A stretch of DNA of 64,000 nt. Origin: Dongia_B sp964406155. GTDB taxonomy: Bacteria; Pseudomonadota; Alphaproteobacteria; Dongiales; Dongiaceae. Numbering within the stretch: the stretch's first letter is position 1; each line of letters begins with the position of its first letter. Positions 1 to 8,059 of this stretch are shown piece by piece. A program made the position numbers and the translations under genes. The notes under the pieces are model-generated. The model saw only the letters and a list, made by a program, of their open reading frames with translations, was not told the DNA's origin and did no database searches. The stretch spans positions 1 to 64,000 of the forward strand of contig CAYOQR010000014.1 in assembly GCA_964406155.1 (NCBI GenBank). Direction: 5' to 3'.

Positions 1-831
1 GGAGAAAGCCGAAGTCTGCTTGCGGTTGAAATCGCCTTCCAGCCCATGGCCGATCGCCTCATGCAGCAGGATGCCGGGCCAGCCCGAGCCCAGCACCACC
101 GGCATCTCGCCGGCCGGAGCGGGAATCGAGGTGAGATTGACCAGGGCCTGGCGCAGCGCCTCATCGACGCTGGCCTGCCAATGGGCGGGATCGATCAGCC
201 GGTCATAGGTGAAGCGACCGCCCGAACCGTGGCTGCCGGTTTCCATGCGGCCGTTTTCCTCGACCATGATCGAGACGTTGAGCCGCACCAGCGGGCGGAT
301 ATCGCCCACCCGATGGCCGTCGCCGCGGATGATCTGCACCGCCTGCCAGACGCCGGAGATCGAGGCCATGACCTGTTTCACCCGGGGATCCTTGGCGCGG
401 GCATAGGCATCGATCTCGCCGAGCAGTGAGACCTTGCGGCCGAATTCCAGCGCCGCCAGCGGATTGTCGTCGGCATAGAGCGTGCGGTTGGTGCCGATCG
501 GCGGCAGCGCGAGCGTGCCGCCATAGCCGCTGCTGACCGCCTTCACCGTCCGGGCGGCGCGTTCGATCGCCTGCTCGCTGAGATCGCTGGCATGGGCATA
601 GCCATGCGCCTCACCGGCCACCGCCCGCAAGCCGAAGCCCTGGGTGGTGTCGAAGGCCGCGCTCTTCAGCTTGCCGTCGTCATAGCTGAGGCTCTCCGAC
701 TGGCTGTATTCCAGGAACAGTTCGCCATCGGCGGCTCCGCGCAAGGCATCGGCAACCTGACGCTGGGTGCGCGCGAGGTCGAGGCCGGCCCGCTCGAAGA
801 ACAAGGTATCGGTGGTGGCGAGAGAGGACAT
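1..831 (-). CDS. tldD: Metalloprotease TldD (C-terminus cut by window start)
   Basis: TldD pairs with TldE/PmbA as a zinc protease that matures or degrades small peptides in the cytoplasm. The visible 277 codons carry the TldD N-terminal domain and end just after the metal motif HEAIGHGLEGDFNRK, which gives the HExxxH signature. The start at 831 has an AGGAG ribosome site 7 bases upstream. The gene is divergent from the cytochrome oxidase operon, a common alphaproteobacterial arrangement. The C-terminal part lies outside the window. The motif makes the call firm. Confidence 0.95.
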   Translation of the reverse strand, partial: MSSLATTDTLFFERAGLDLARTQRQVADALRGAADGELFLEYSQSESLSYDDGKLKSAAFDTTQGFGLRAVAGEAHGYAHASDLSEQAIERAARTVKAVSSGYGGTLALPPIGTNRTLYADDNPLAALEFGRKVSLLGEIDAYARAKDPRVKQVMASISGVWQAVQIIRGDGHRVGDIRPLVRLNVSIMVEENGRMETGSHGSGGRFTYDRLIDPAHWQASVDEALRQALVNLTSIPAPAGEMPVVLGSGWPGILLHEAIGHGLEGDFNRKQTSAFS

Positions 832-932
832 GGCCGGCTCCTGCGGGGTTGGCCGCCCGGTCGGGCGGCGGTGACTGGGTCCGTCGTCGCGATCAGGGGG
901 ATGACCGGGATACGGACGGAACATATCTAACA

Positions 933-960
933 AATATAGGTCGTCCGGCGCCCGTGTCAG
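933..960 (-). promoter_or_regulatory. Candidate sigma70 promoter of tldD
   Basis: On the minus strand CTGACA (955-960) and TATATT (933-938) are separated by 16 bases. Transcription would begin near 926, about 95 bases before the tldD start. This is pattern matching only. Confidence 0.45.
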
Positions 961-1191
961 CACTCAATCGGTGACAAATCAACCTGCTCGCGGCTTGCCG
1001 TCGACTCAGGCTTACAGCTCTGGCTTGGTTGCGGATACGATCGGGCGGCATGATCGGCGAGGCCGTCGGAAGGGGCGATCCCCGAGGGGGCCTCGCCTCA
1101 TTCCGGTGCGCCTTATGCGACGGATCGTCGCATTGTGCCCTTGGGTTGGATCAATGCGGCGGCAAGGGGGTGCGACAAGGCGGCGAAATGC

Positions 1192-1220
1192 TTGAGATAT
1201 CTTAAGGTCAGGTGTAGGTT
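1192..1220 (+). promoter_or_regulatory. Candidate sigma70 promoter of the cytochrome oxidase operon
   Basis: TTGAGA (1192-1197) and TAGGTT (1215-1220) are spaced by exactly 17 bases. The leader to coxB would be about 235 bases, which is long. Oxygen-responsive regulators often act on such operons, but I could not identify a clear operator. Confidence 0.3.
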
Positions 1221-1459
1221 CCCCGGTAATTCGGGCCGGGTGGGGCTTCGTTCGCCTTCTTGCATGCCGCTACGGAATCACCATTCCGGCCGGAAAAATA
1301 TGTGGAATTTCATCCGGGTGCCGCCTTGCTCCGGCATTTTCTGGGCCGATCGCCCAGGGGAGCGGGGAAAGCGGCAATCGGAGCTTCGATCCGGGAATCT
1401 AAGGCGGGCCGAGAGGCCGGTTGCCGGGTCGGCCTAAACTAGGGATGGGATGAGTCGAA

Positions 1460-2353
1460 ATGAGCTTTAAGCAAGGACTGGTCAGGCTGTTCGCCCCGAT
1501 CGCCGCGACGATGCTGGGTAGCGGTGCTGCCCTGGCCGATGAGGTCTTGGGGGCGCCGAAGCCGAAGCAATTGGGGTTGCAGGCGCCGGCCACGGGCCTG
1601 ATGGATCAGTTGGAGTTCATTCACAACGACATCCTGATGCCGATCATCACCGTCATCACGTTGTTCGTGCTGGCGTTGCTGCTGTGGTGCATCTTCCGCT
1701 TCAACGAGAAGCGCAACCCGGTTCCTTCCAAGACCACGCACAACACCATGATCGAGGTGCTGTGGACCGTCATCCCGGCGCTGATCCTGGTCTTCATCGC
1801 CATCTTCTCCTTCCCGCTGCTCTACAAGCAGCTCGACATTCCGAAGCCCGACCTGACGATCCGCGCGATCGGCCATCAGTGGTACTGGTCCTACGAATAT
1901 CCGGATAACGGCAACTTCACCTTCGACGCCAATCTGGTGGAAAAGGACAAGCTGCCGGCCGAGCAGAAGGATCTCTATCTGCTGCAGACGGATAATGAAG
2001 TCGTCCTGCCGGTCGGCCAGAACATCCGCGTTCAGATCACCGGCGCCGACGTCATCCATTCCTGGTTCGTGCCCGCCTTCGGTGTGAAGCACGACGCCGT
2101 GCCGGGCCGCACCAACGAAAGCTGGTTCAACATCGAGCGCCCGGGCATTTATTACGGCCAGTGCACCGAGCTCTGCGGCGTTCGCCATGGCTATATGCCG
2201 ATCGCGATCCGCGCGGTCAGCCAGGAGGACTTCAAGAAGTGGGTGGCCGAGGCGCAGAAGAAGTTCGCCAAGGTCGATGGCACGCCGCCGACCACCGATA
2301 TCGCCCAGACCGTGACGCCGGCTGTCGCCGCGCCGGTCAGCAGCGCGAACTGA
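1460..2353 (+). CDS. coxB: Cytochrome c oxidase subunit II
   Basis: Subunit II accepts electrons from cytochrome c through the binuclear CuA centre and passes them to heme a. The 297-residue product has an N-terminal signal-like segment, two membrane helices at roughly residues 60-80 and 98-120, the aromatic segment GHQWYWSYEYP, and a periplasmic cupredoxin domain. The CuA ligands are C235, C239, H243 and M246. It is the first gene of the cox cluster, 28 bases before coxA. The length is typical of the family. Confidence 0.97.
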   Translation: MSFKQGLVRLFAPIAATMLGSGAALADEVLGAPKPKQLGLQAPATGLMDQLEFIHNDILMPIITVITLFVLALLLWCIFRFNEKRNPVPSKTTHNTMIEVLWTVIPALILVFIAIFSFPLLYKQLDIPKPDLTIRAIGHQWYWSYEYPDNGNFTFDANLVEKDKLPAEQKDLYLLQTDNEVVLPVGQNIRVQITGADVIHSWFVPAFGVKHDAVPGRTNESWFNIERPGIYYGQCTELCGVRHGYMPIAIRAVSQEDFKKWVAEAQKKFAKVDGTPPTTDIAQTVTPAVAAPVSSAN

Positions 2354-2381
2354 TTGAGATTATAGGACAGAGGGACGACAC

Positions 2382-4013
2382 ATGAGCCCGGTTAGCACCC
2401 ATCACGCCGACGCCCACGATCACGGAGATCACAAGCCCGGCTTCATCCATCGCTGGTTCTTCTCCACGAACCACAAGGATATCGGCACGCTCTATCTGAT
2501 CTTCGCCGTCATGGCGGGTCTGATCGGCGGCGCCTTCTCGGTCTATATGCGTGCCGAGCTGATGCATCCCGGTATCCAGTATTTCGGTACCGATGCCAAT
2601 CCGGACGGCCAGTTGTGGAACGTCGTGATCTCGGCCCACGCCCTGATCATGATCTTCTTCACCGTCATGCCGGCCATGATCGGCGGCTTCGGCAACTGGT
2701 TCGTGCCGCTGATGATCGGGGCGCCGGATATGGCGTTCCCGCGCATGAACAACATCAGCTTCTGGCTGCTCTGCGCGTCCTTCGTCCTGATGATGTCCTC
2801 GCCCTTCGTCGATGGTGGCGCGGGCACCGGCTGGACCCTCTATCCGCCGCTCTCCAGCGACGGTCAGCCGGGCCGGGCGGTCGACATGGCGATCTTCTCG
2901 ATGCACCTCGCCGGTGCCTCGTCGATCCTGGGCGCCATCAACTTCATCACCACCATCTTCAACATGCGCGCCCCGGGCATGACGCTGCACAAGATGCCGC
3001 TCTTCGTCTGGTCGGTGCTGGTCACGGCCTTCCTGCTGCTGCTGTCCCTGCCGGTTTTCGGCGGCGCCATCACCATGCTGCTGACCGACCGTAACTTCGG
3101 CTCGCACTTCTTCAAGCCGGATGGCGGCGGCGACCCGCTGCTGTTCCAGCACCTGTTCTGGTTCTTCGGCCATCCGGAAGTCTACATTCTGATTCTCCCG
3201 GGCTTCGGCATCATCAGCCAGGTGATCTCGACCTTCTCCAAGAAGCCGGTCTTCGGTTATCTCGGCATGGCCTATGCCATGGTCGCGATCGGCGTCGTCG
3301 GCTTCGCGGTCTGGGCGCACCACATGTTCGTGACCGGCCTCGACGTCAACACCCGCGCCTACTTCATGGCGGCGACGATGGTGATCGCGGTGCCGACCGG
3401 CATTAAGGTCTTCAGTTGGATCGCCACGATGTGGAACGGCTCGATCAGCTTCAAGACCCCGATGCTCTGGGCCGTCGGCTTCATCTTCCTGTTCACCGTC
3501 GGCGGTGTGACGGGCGTGGTGCTGTCGAACGCTCCGATCGACGTCGCGGTCCATGGCACCTATTACGTGGTGGCGCATTTCCACTACGTGCTGTCGCTGG
3601 GCGCCGTGTTCTCGATCTTCGCCGGTTTCTACTACTGGATCGGCAAGATGTCGGGCCGGCAGTATCCGGAATGGGCGGGCAAGCTGCACTTCTGGCTGAC
3701 CTTCATCGGCGTCAACCTGACCTTCTTCCCGCAGCATTTCCTCGGCCTCGCCGGTATGCCGCGCCGTTATCCGGACTATCCGGTGGCCTTCGCCTTCTGG
3801 AACGAAATCTCCTCCATCGGTTCGTTCATCTCCTTCGCGGCGACCATCTTCTTCGTCTTCGTGGCGATCTATACGGTATTCTTCGCCCGCAAGATCAATG
3901 TGAACAATCAGTGGGGCGTTGGCGCCACGACGCTGGAATGGTCGGTGAGCTCGCCGCCGCCGTTCCACACCTTCGAGGAACTGCCGCGGATCGAAGCGTC
4001 CGCTGGGCACTAA
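2382..4013 (+). CDS. coxA: Cytochrome c oxidase subunit I (aa3 type)
   Basis: This is the catalytic heme-copper subunit that reduces oxygen to water and pumps protons. The 543-residue protein has twelve predicted helices. Visible ligands include the low-spin heme histidine in SAHALIM, the CuB set GHPEVY and AHHMF, and AHFHYV near the heme a3 ligand. The glutamate in GHPEV marks a type A1 oxidase. It sits directly after coxB, and a strong stem-loop follows the stop codon, so distal genes may be transcribed less. Confidence 0.98.
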   Translation: MSPVSTHHADAHDHGDHKPGFIHRWFFSTNHKDIGTLYLIFAVMAGLIGGAFSVYMRAELMHPGIQYFGTDANPDGQLWNVVISAHALIMIFFTVMPAMIGGFGNWFVPLMIGAPDMAFPRMNNISFWLLCASFVLMMSSPFVDGGAGTGWTLYPPLSSDGQPGRAVDMAIFSMHLAGASSILGAINFITTIFNMRAPGMTLHKMPLFVWSVLVTAFLLLLSLPVFGGAITMLLTDRNFGSHFFKPDGGGDPLLFQHLFWFFGHPEVYILILPGFGIISQVISTFSKKPVFGYLGMAYAMVAIGVVGFAVWAHHMFVTGLDVNTRAYFMAATMVIAVPTGIKVFSWIATMWNGSISFKTPMLWAVGFIFLFTVGGVTGVVLSNAPIDVAVHGTYYVVAHFHYVLSLGAVFSIFAGFYYWIGKMSGRQYPEWAGKLHFWLTFIGVNLTFFPQHFLGLAGMPRRYPDYPVAFAFWNEISSIGSFISFAATIFFVFVAIYTVFFARKINVNNQWGVGATTLEWSVSSPPPFHTFEELPRIEASAGH

Positions 4014-4020
4014 AACAGCA

Positions 4021-4048
4021 GGCGACGGCGGGATTTCCCGCCGTCGCC
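4021..4048 (+). terminator. Perfect 12-bp stem-loop between coxA and ctaB
   Basis: GGCGACGGCGGG (4021-4032), loop ATTT, then CCCGCCGTCGCC (4037-4048) form an uninterrupted hairpin starting 7 bases after the coxA stop. No run of T follows, so it more likely attenuates transcription or stabilises the coxBA mRNA than fully terminates it. Confidence 0.6.
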
Positions 4049-4091
4049 GCTCTGACCAACCGTTCGTGTAACTGTAAATTTGGGGATTCTT

Positions 4092-5075
4092 GTGGCCGAC
4101 GAGAGCCTCGACATCGCCGCAGACAGCAATCGTCACCTGACTGAATTGTCGGGTGCGGTCGCCGGCGCGCGCGTCAGCGATTTCATTGCCCTGCTGAAGC
4201 CGCGCGTCATGTCGCTGGTGGTGTTTTCCGGTCTGGCCGGCCTGGTCGTGGCGCCGGGCCACATCCATCCGCTGCTGGCCGCCGTGGCGATCCTCTGCAT
4301 CGCGGTCGGTGCCGGTGCCTCGGGCGCCATCAACATGTGGTATGACCGCGATATCGACGCGGTGATGACCCGGACCCGAAACCGGCCGATCCCGCGCGGC
4401 AACATGGACCCCAACGAAGCCCTGGGCTTCGGCCTGGTCCTGTCGCTGTTCTCCGTCCTGCTGATGGGGATGGCGGTCAATTGGGTGGCGGGCTCGTTGC
4501 TCGCCTTCACTATCTTCTTCTATGTCATCATCTACACGGTCTGGCTGAAGCGCCGTACGCCGCAGAATATCGTGATCGGCGGTGCCGCCGGCGCCTTCCC
4601 GCCGATGATCGGCTGGGCTGCGGTGACCGGCGATGTCAGCCTCGCCTCGATCTCGCTCTTCCTGCTGATCTTCATGTGGACGCCGCCGCATTTCTGGGCG
4701 CTGTCGCTCTACCGGGAAGGCGATTACGCCAAGGCCGGGGTGCCGATGATGCCGGTGGTGGCCGGCGCGCATGCGACCAAGGTGCAGATGCTGATCTATA
4801 CCCTGGTGCTGTTCCCGATCGCCCTGGTGCCGGCTTTCCTCGGCGTTGCCGGTCCGCTCTATGCGGCGACGGCGGTGGTGCTCAATCTCGGCTTCATCGC
4901 CCATGCGGTCCGGGTGCTGCGCAGCAGTTCCTTCGGCCCGGCCAAGGCCATGTTCAAATATTCGCTGCTCTATCTCGCCCTGCATTTCACCGTGCTGATG
5001 ATCGACCGGGCGCCGGGCCTCTTGTCCGGCATTGTCGATCTCGCCTGGCTGCAGCGGATCGGGATGGTGGGATGA
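4092..5075 (+). CDS. ctaB: Protoheme IX farnesyltransferase (heme O synthase)
   Basis: CtaB adds a farnesyl chain to heme b to make heme O, the precursor of heme a for the oxidase. The UbiA-type membrane prenyltransferase carries the aspartate-rich motif NMWYDRDIDAVM and many transmembrane helices. I chose GTG at 4092 because GGGGA lies 5 bases upstream; an in-frame TTG at 4080 would add four residues. The product is 327 residues. Its stop overlaps the start of the next small gene, showing translational coupling. Confidence 0.95.
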   Translation: MADESLDIAADSNRHLTELSGAVAGARVSDFIALLKPRVMSLVVFSGLAGLVVAPGHIHPLLAAVAILCIAVGAGASGAINMWYDRDIDAVMTRTRNRPIPRGNMDPNEALGFGLVLSLFSVLLMGMAVNWVAGSLLAFTIFFYVIIYTVWLKRRTPQNIVIGGAAGAFPPMIGWAAVTGDVSLASISLFLLIFMWTPPHFWALSLYREGDYAKAGVPMMPVVAGAHATKVQMLIYTLVLFPIALVPAFLGVAGPLYAATAVVLNLGFIAHAVRVLRSSSFGPAKAMFKYSLLYLALHFTVLMIDRAPGLLSGIVDLAWLQRIGMVG

Positions 5076-5275
5076 TGTCGATGTCGCAAAGCGCCAAGCG
5101 ATCGAACGATAAGGCCGGAGCGGCCGCGCGGAACGGTGCGACGCCCAATGCGGCGGCGATCGATGCCGAGCGGCGTCGGCGCCAGCGCATGCGCAACTGG
5201 GCGGTTCTGGCGGCCCTCGTCGCTTTCTGCGTGGTGGTCTATGCGATCACCATGGTGAAGCTGAAGGGCGGCTGA
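5072..5275 (+). CDS. Small single-helix protein of the cox cluster (CoxF-like)
   Basis: This 67-residue protein has an alanine- and arginine-rich cytoplasmic N-terminus and one membrane helix near residues 42-62 (NWAVLAALVAFCVVVYAI). It starts at ATG within the ctaB stop (ATGA overlap) and ends 5 bases before ctaG. Position between ctaB and ctaG matches the small CoxF-type proteins of other alphaproteobacterial cox clusters. Its function is not established; a role in oxidase assembly is inferred from context only. Confidence 0.75.
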   Translation: MMSMSQSAKRSNDKAGAAARNGATPNAAAIDAERRRRQRMRNWAVLAALVAFCVVVYAITMVKLKGG

Positions 5276-5280
5276 AGAGG

Positions 5281-5940
5281 ATGGCCGTGGGGAACTCGAG
5301 GCTGCAGGAGCGCGACCGGCGCAATCGCAAACTGATGCTGGTCCTGACCGGCGTCGTGGCGATGATGATCGGTCTTGCTTATGCCTCGGTGCCGCTCTAT
5401 CGCCTGTTTTGCGCCGTCACCGGCTATCAGGGCACGCCCCGCATCGCCGCGACCGATTCCTCGAAAGTGGCGGACCGCTATGTCACCGTCCGCTTCACCG
5501 CCGATGTCGCGGCCGGTCTCGGCTGGCGCTTCCAGGCGCAGCAGCGGGAAATGCGGGTCCAGGTCGGCAAGTCCTATCTCGCCTTCTACGAGGCCGAGAA
5601 TCTCGAGAGCAAGCCGGTCACCGGGCGGGCCACCTTCAATGTCTCGCCCGATCCGTTCGGCCAGTATTTCACCAAGACCGCCTGCTTCTGCTTCAACGAG
5701 CAGACCTTGAAGCCGGGCCAGAAAGTGGTGATGCCGGTCAGCTTCTATATCGACGCCGCCATGGCGAGCGATTCGACGCTGTCGAAGATGGATGACGTGA
5801 CCTTGTCCTATACGTTCTTCCGGGCGGCGGATCAGGATCCGAATGGGACGGTCACCTTGGCGCCGACCACCGTGGGCGCTGCGACCGGGAGCGACGGCAA
5901 GACCACAACTGGCAACGGCCAGAAGAGTTCGTTAAATTAA
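5281..5940 (+). CDS. ctaG: Cytochrome c oxidase assembly protein CtaG (Cox11)
   Basis: Cox11 delivers copper to the CuB site of subunit I. The 219-residue protein has one N-terminal membrane anchor around residues 19-40 followed by a periplasmic immunoglobulin-like domain. The copper-binding CFCF motif uses C135 and C137. The C-terminal tail is rich in Gly and Thr and poorly conserved. It lies between the CoxF-like gene and coxC in the usual order. Confidence 0.96.
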   Translation: MAVGNSRLQERDRRNRKLMLVLTGVVAMMIGLAYASVPLYRLFCAVTGYQGTPRIAATDSSKVADRYVTVRFTADVAAGLGWRFQAQQREMRVQVGKSYLAFYEAENLESKPVTGRATFNVSPDPFGQYFTKTACFCFNEQTLKPGQKVVMPVSFYIDAAMASDSTLSKMDDVTLSYTFFRAADQDPNGTVTLAPTTVGAATGSDGKTTTGNGQKSSLN

Positions 5941-6029
5941 CGCCGAAACATTAACGCCGAGTCATTGCGGCGTCTGATGATGAGTATGGGGATGTAGCCG
6001 CCGGATCATGCGGCGGTGAGAGAAGGGAA

Positions 6030-6881
6030 ATGAAAATGAGTGCTGCTGACGAGGCCCATAAGCCAAATCATCCGTATCACCTGGTCAATCCGAGCCCGTG
6101 GCCGCTGACCGGTTCGCTGGGCGGCCTGCTGTTCGCCATCGGCATGATTCAGTTCATGCATGATAAGCCGCTGGGCGGCTTGGCGCCGATCTGGTGGATC
6201 GTCCCCGGCATCGTCTTCATCCTCGGCACGATGTATTTCTGGTTCAGCGACATCGTCGACGAGGGTGAGCATCAGGGCCATCATACCGGTGTGGTGCAGA
6301 TTGGCCTGCGCTACGGCATGGCGCTGTTCATCGCCTCGGAAGTGATGTTCTTCGCCGCTTTCTTCTGGGCCTTCTTCGACGCCTCGCTGTTCCCGAAGGC
6401 GGGGATTGGCAAGGTCTGGCCGCCGAAGGAGATCATGCCGTTCAACCCGTTCGAGCTGCCGCTCCTGAACACGCTGATCCTGCTGACCTCGGGCTGCACC
6501 GTCACCTGGGCGCACCATGCGCTGCGTGAAGGCGACCGCAAGGGCCTGATCCAGGGCCTGACGCTGACCGTTCTGCTCGGCATGGCCTTCACCGCCTGCC
6601 AAGCTTACGAATATGCCCATGCGGCTTTCGGCTTCAAGGACACGGTTTTCGCCTCGACCTTCTTCATGGCGACCGGTTTCCACGGTTTCCACGTGATCGT
6701 CGGCACCACCTTCCTGGCGGTCTGCCTGTTCCGCTCGCTGCGCGGCCATTTCAAGCCGGATCATCATTTCGGCTTCGAGGCGGCGGCCTGGTACTGGCAC
6801 TTCGTCGACGTGGTGTGGCTGTTCCTGTTCATCTTCGTCTACATCTGGGGCGGTGGCTCGGGTCCCTATGCCAGCCACTAA
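6030..6881 (+). CDS. coxC: Cytochrome c oxidase subunit III
   Basis: Subunit III stabilises the oxidase core and its proton uptake path. The 283-residue protein has seven predicted membrane helices, with conserved segments SEVMFFAAFFWAFF and HFVDVVWLFLF. The start at 6030 follows a GAAGGGAAA ribosome site. The 89-base gap to ctaG holds two direct copies of ATTAACGCCGA (5936-5946 and 5950-5960) of unknown meaning. Length and motifs are standard. Confidence 0.97.
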   Translation: MKMSAADEAHKPNHPYHLVNPSPWPLTGSLGGLLFAIGMIQFMHDKPLGGLAPIWWIVPGIVFILGTMYFWFSDIVDEGEHQGHHTGVVQIGLRYGMALFIASEVMFFAAFFWAFFDASLFPKAGIGKVWPPKEIMPFNPFELPLLNTLILLTSGCTVTWAHHALREGDRKGLIQGLTLTVLLGMAFTACQAYEYAHAAFGFKDTVFASTFFMATGFHGFHVIVGTTFLAVCLFRSLRGHFKPDHHFGFEAAAWYWHFVDVVWLFLFIFVYIWGGGSGPYASH

Positions 6882-6897
6882 GCTTCCCATTCCGGCT

Positions 6898-6918
6898 CCC
6901 GGCGCCATCGGCGCCGGG
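6898..6918 (+). terminator. Stem-loop after coxC
   Basis: CCCGGCGCC (6898-6906), loop ATC, GGCGCCGGG (6910-6918) make a perfect 9-bp stem. There is no T-tract, so termination would be partial or Rho-assisted. Confidence 0.45.
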
Positions 6919-6942
6919 ATCGCCCGATAGTTGGCCGGCGGC

Positions 6943-7302
6943 GTGTCCAGACCGTCACCGGTAAGTACCGGATTAGCCTGCCGTTGCCCGCGCTGCGGGC
7001 GCGGCAGGCTTTTTGCTGGCTTCCTGACGCTGGCCGATCACTGCGAGGTCTGCAATCTGGACCTGCGCTCCGCCGATAGCGGCGATGGACCGGCGGTCTT
7101 CGTCATTTTCATCGTCCTGGCCGTCGCCGTGCCTTTCGCTTTCGCGATCTGGGCCTGGTTCGATTGGCCGGTCTGGCTGGTCATGCTGCTAACATCCATC
7201 CTGGTGCTGGGCGGATCGCTCGGCCTCCTGCGGCCGGCCAAGGCCATCCTCGTCGCTCTGCAATACCGCCACCGTCCGACGCCGCCCGGCCAGATGCCGT
7301 GA
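6943..7302 (+). CDS. DUF983 family zinc-ribbon membrane protein
   Basis: The N-terminus has two CxxC pairs (CPRCGRG and CEVC), which suggests a zinc ribbon, followed by two membrane helices in the middle of the protein. These are the features of DUF983, often found beside cytochrome oxidase genes. I chose GTG at 6943, giving a start that reads MSRPSPV; a TTG at 6931 is also in frame. The product is 119 residues. The molecular role is unknown; an accessory part in oxidase assembly is inferred from neighbours. Confidence 0.85.
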   Translation: MSRPSPVSTGLACRCPRCGRGRLFAGFLTLADHCEVCNLDLRSADSGDGPAVFVIFIVLAVAVPFAFAIWAWFDWPVWLVMLLTSILVLGGSLGLLRPAKAILVALQYRHRPTPPGQMP

Positions 7303-7339
7303 CGTGCCGCCGGATCCGGCAGATATCGAGTTTCCGATC

Positions 7340-8059
7340 ATGTTGTTATCTCGCCTCAAATTCCGCCCCACCTTCTGGCCGACGGTAACCGCCGTGCCGA
7401 TGCTGATCGTGCTGATCGGCCTCAGCGTCTGGCAGGTCCAGCGCCTGCATTGGAAGGAGGCGCTGATCGCCGAGCGCGAGAGCCGCATTTCGGCCACGCC
7501 GATCGAATTGCCGGCGACCGGCGATCCCGCCGCGCTGGAATATCGCCGCGTCACCGTCACCGGCCATTTCCTGAACGACAAGGAACTCTATCTGGCCGGC
7601 CGGCAGATGAACGAGGATGTCGGCTATCACATCGTGACGCCCTTCGTGCTGGAGAGCGGCGGCGCCATTCTCGTCGATCGCGGTTGGGTACCGGTGGAAA
7701 AGAAGCTGCCGGATTCGCGTCCCGACGGACAGATCGGCGGCACGGTGACATTGGACGGCGTCGTGCGCCTGTCGCAGATCAAGGCCTGGATGCAGCCGAC
7801 CAACGAGCCGGAGCACAATGTCTGGTTCTTCATGGACCTGCCGGCCATGGTGCAGAAGGCGGCGGTGCCGGCGCGCACCGATCTCTTCGTCGAAGCCGGC
7901 AAGGCTCCGGTCCCGGGCGGCTATCCGGTCGGTGGCCAGACCTATATCTATCTGCCGAACGACCATCTGCAATATGCCATCACTTGGGGCTTGTTGGCCG
8001 TGGCCCTGGTGGTCATCTATATTGCTTTCCACGTGCAACGGGAGCGAGAGCGCAAATGA
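7340..8059 (+). CDS. SURF1 family cytochrome oxidase assembly protein
   Basis: SURF1/Shy1 proteins help insert heme a into subunit I. The 239-residue product has the family topology: a membrane helix near residues 12-32, a periplasmic domain containing VDRGWVP, and a second helix near the C-terminus. ATG 7340 fits family starts; an in-frame GTG at 7304 would add twelve unlikely residues. The stop overlaps the start of the carboxypeptidase gene (ATGA). Confidence 0.93.
   Translation: MLLSRLKFRPTFWPTVTAVPMLIVLIGLSVWQVQRLHWKEALIAERESRISATPIELPATGDPAALEYRRVTVTGHFLNDKELYLAGRQMNEDVGYHIVTPFVLESGGAILVDRGWVPVEKKLPDSRPDGQIGGTVTLDGVVRLSQIKAWMQPTNEPEHNVWFFMDLPAMVQKAAVPARTDLFVEAGKAPVPGGYPVGGQTYIYLPNDHLQYAITWGLLAVALVVIYIAFHVQRERERK

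Larger units (their letters stand above)
832..1459. other. Divergent intergenic region between tldD and coxB
   Basis: About 630 bases separate the two divergent starts. Apart from the candidate tldD and cox promoters I see no conserved gene or structured RNA. Short open frames here lack ribosome sites and family resemblance. Confidence 0.5.

Noticed and set aside
2337..4985. Very long minus-strand open frame opposite coxA/ctaB
   Set aside because: It is the antisense shadow of two unmistakable genes; its translation is dominated by His, Arg, Asp and Gln with no family motif.
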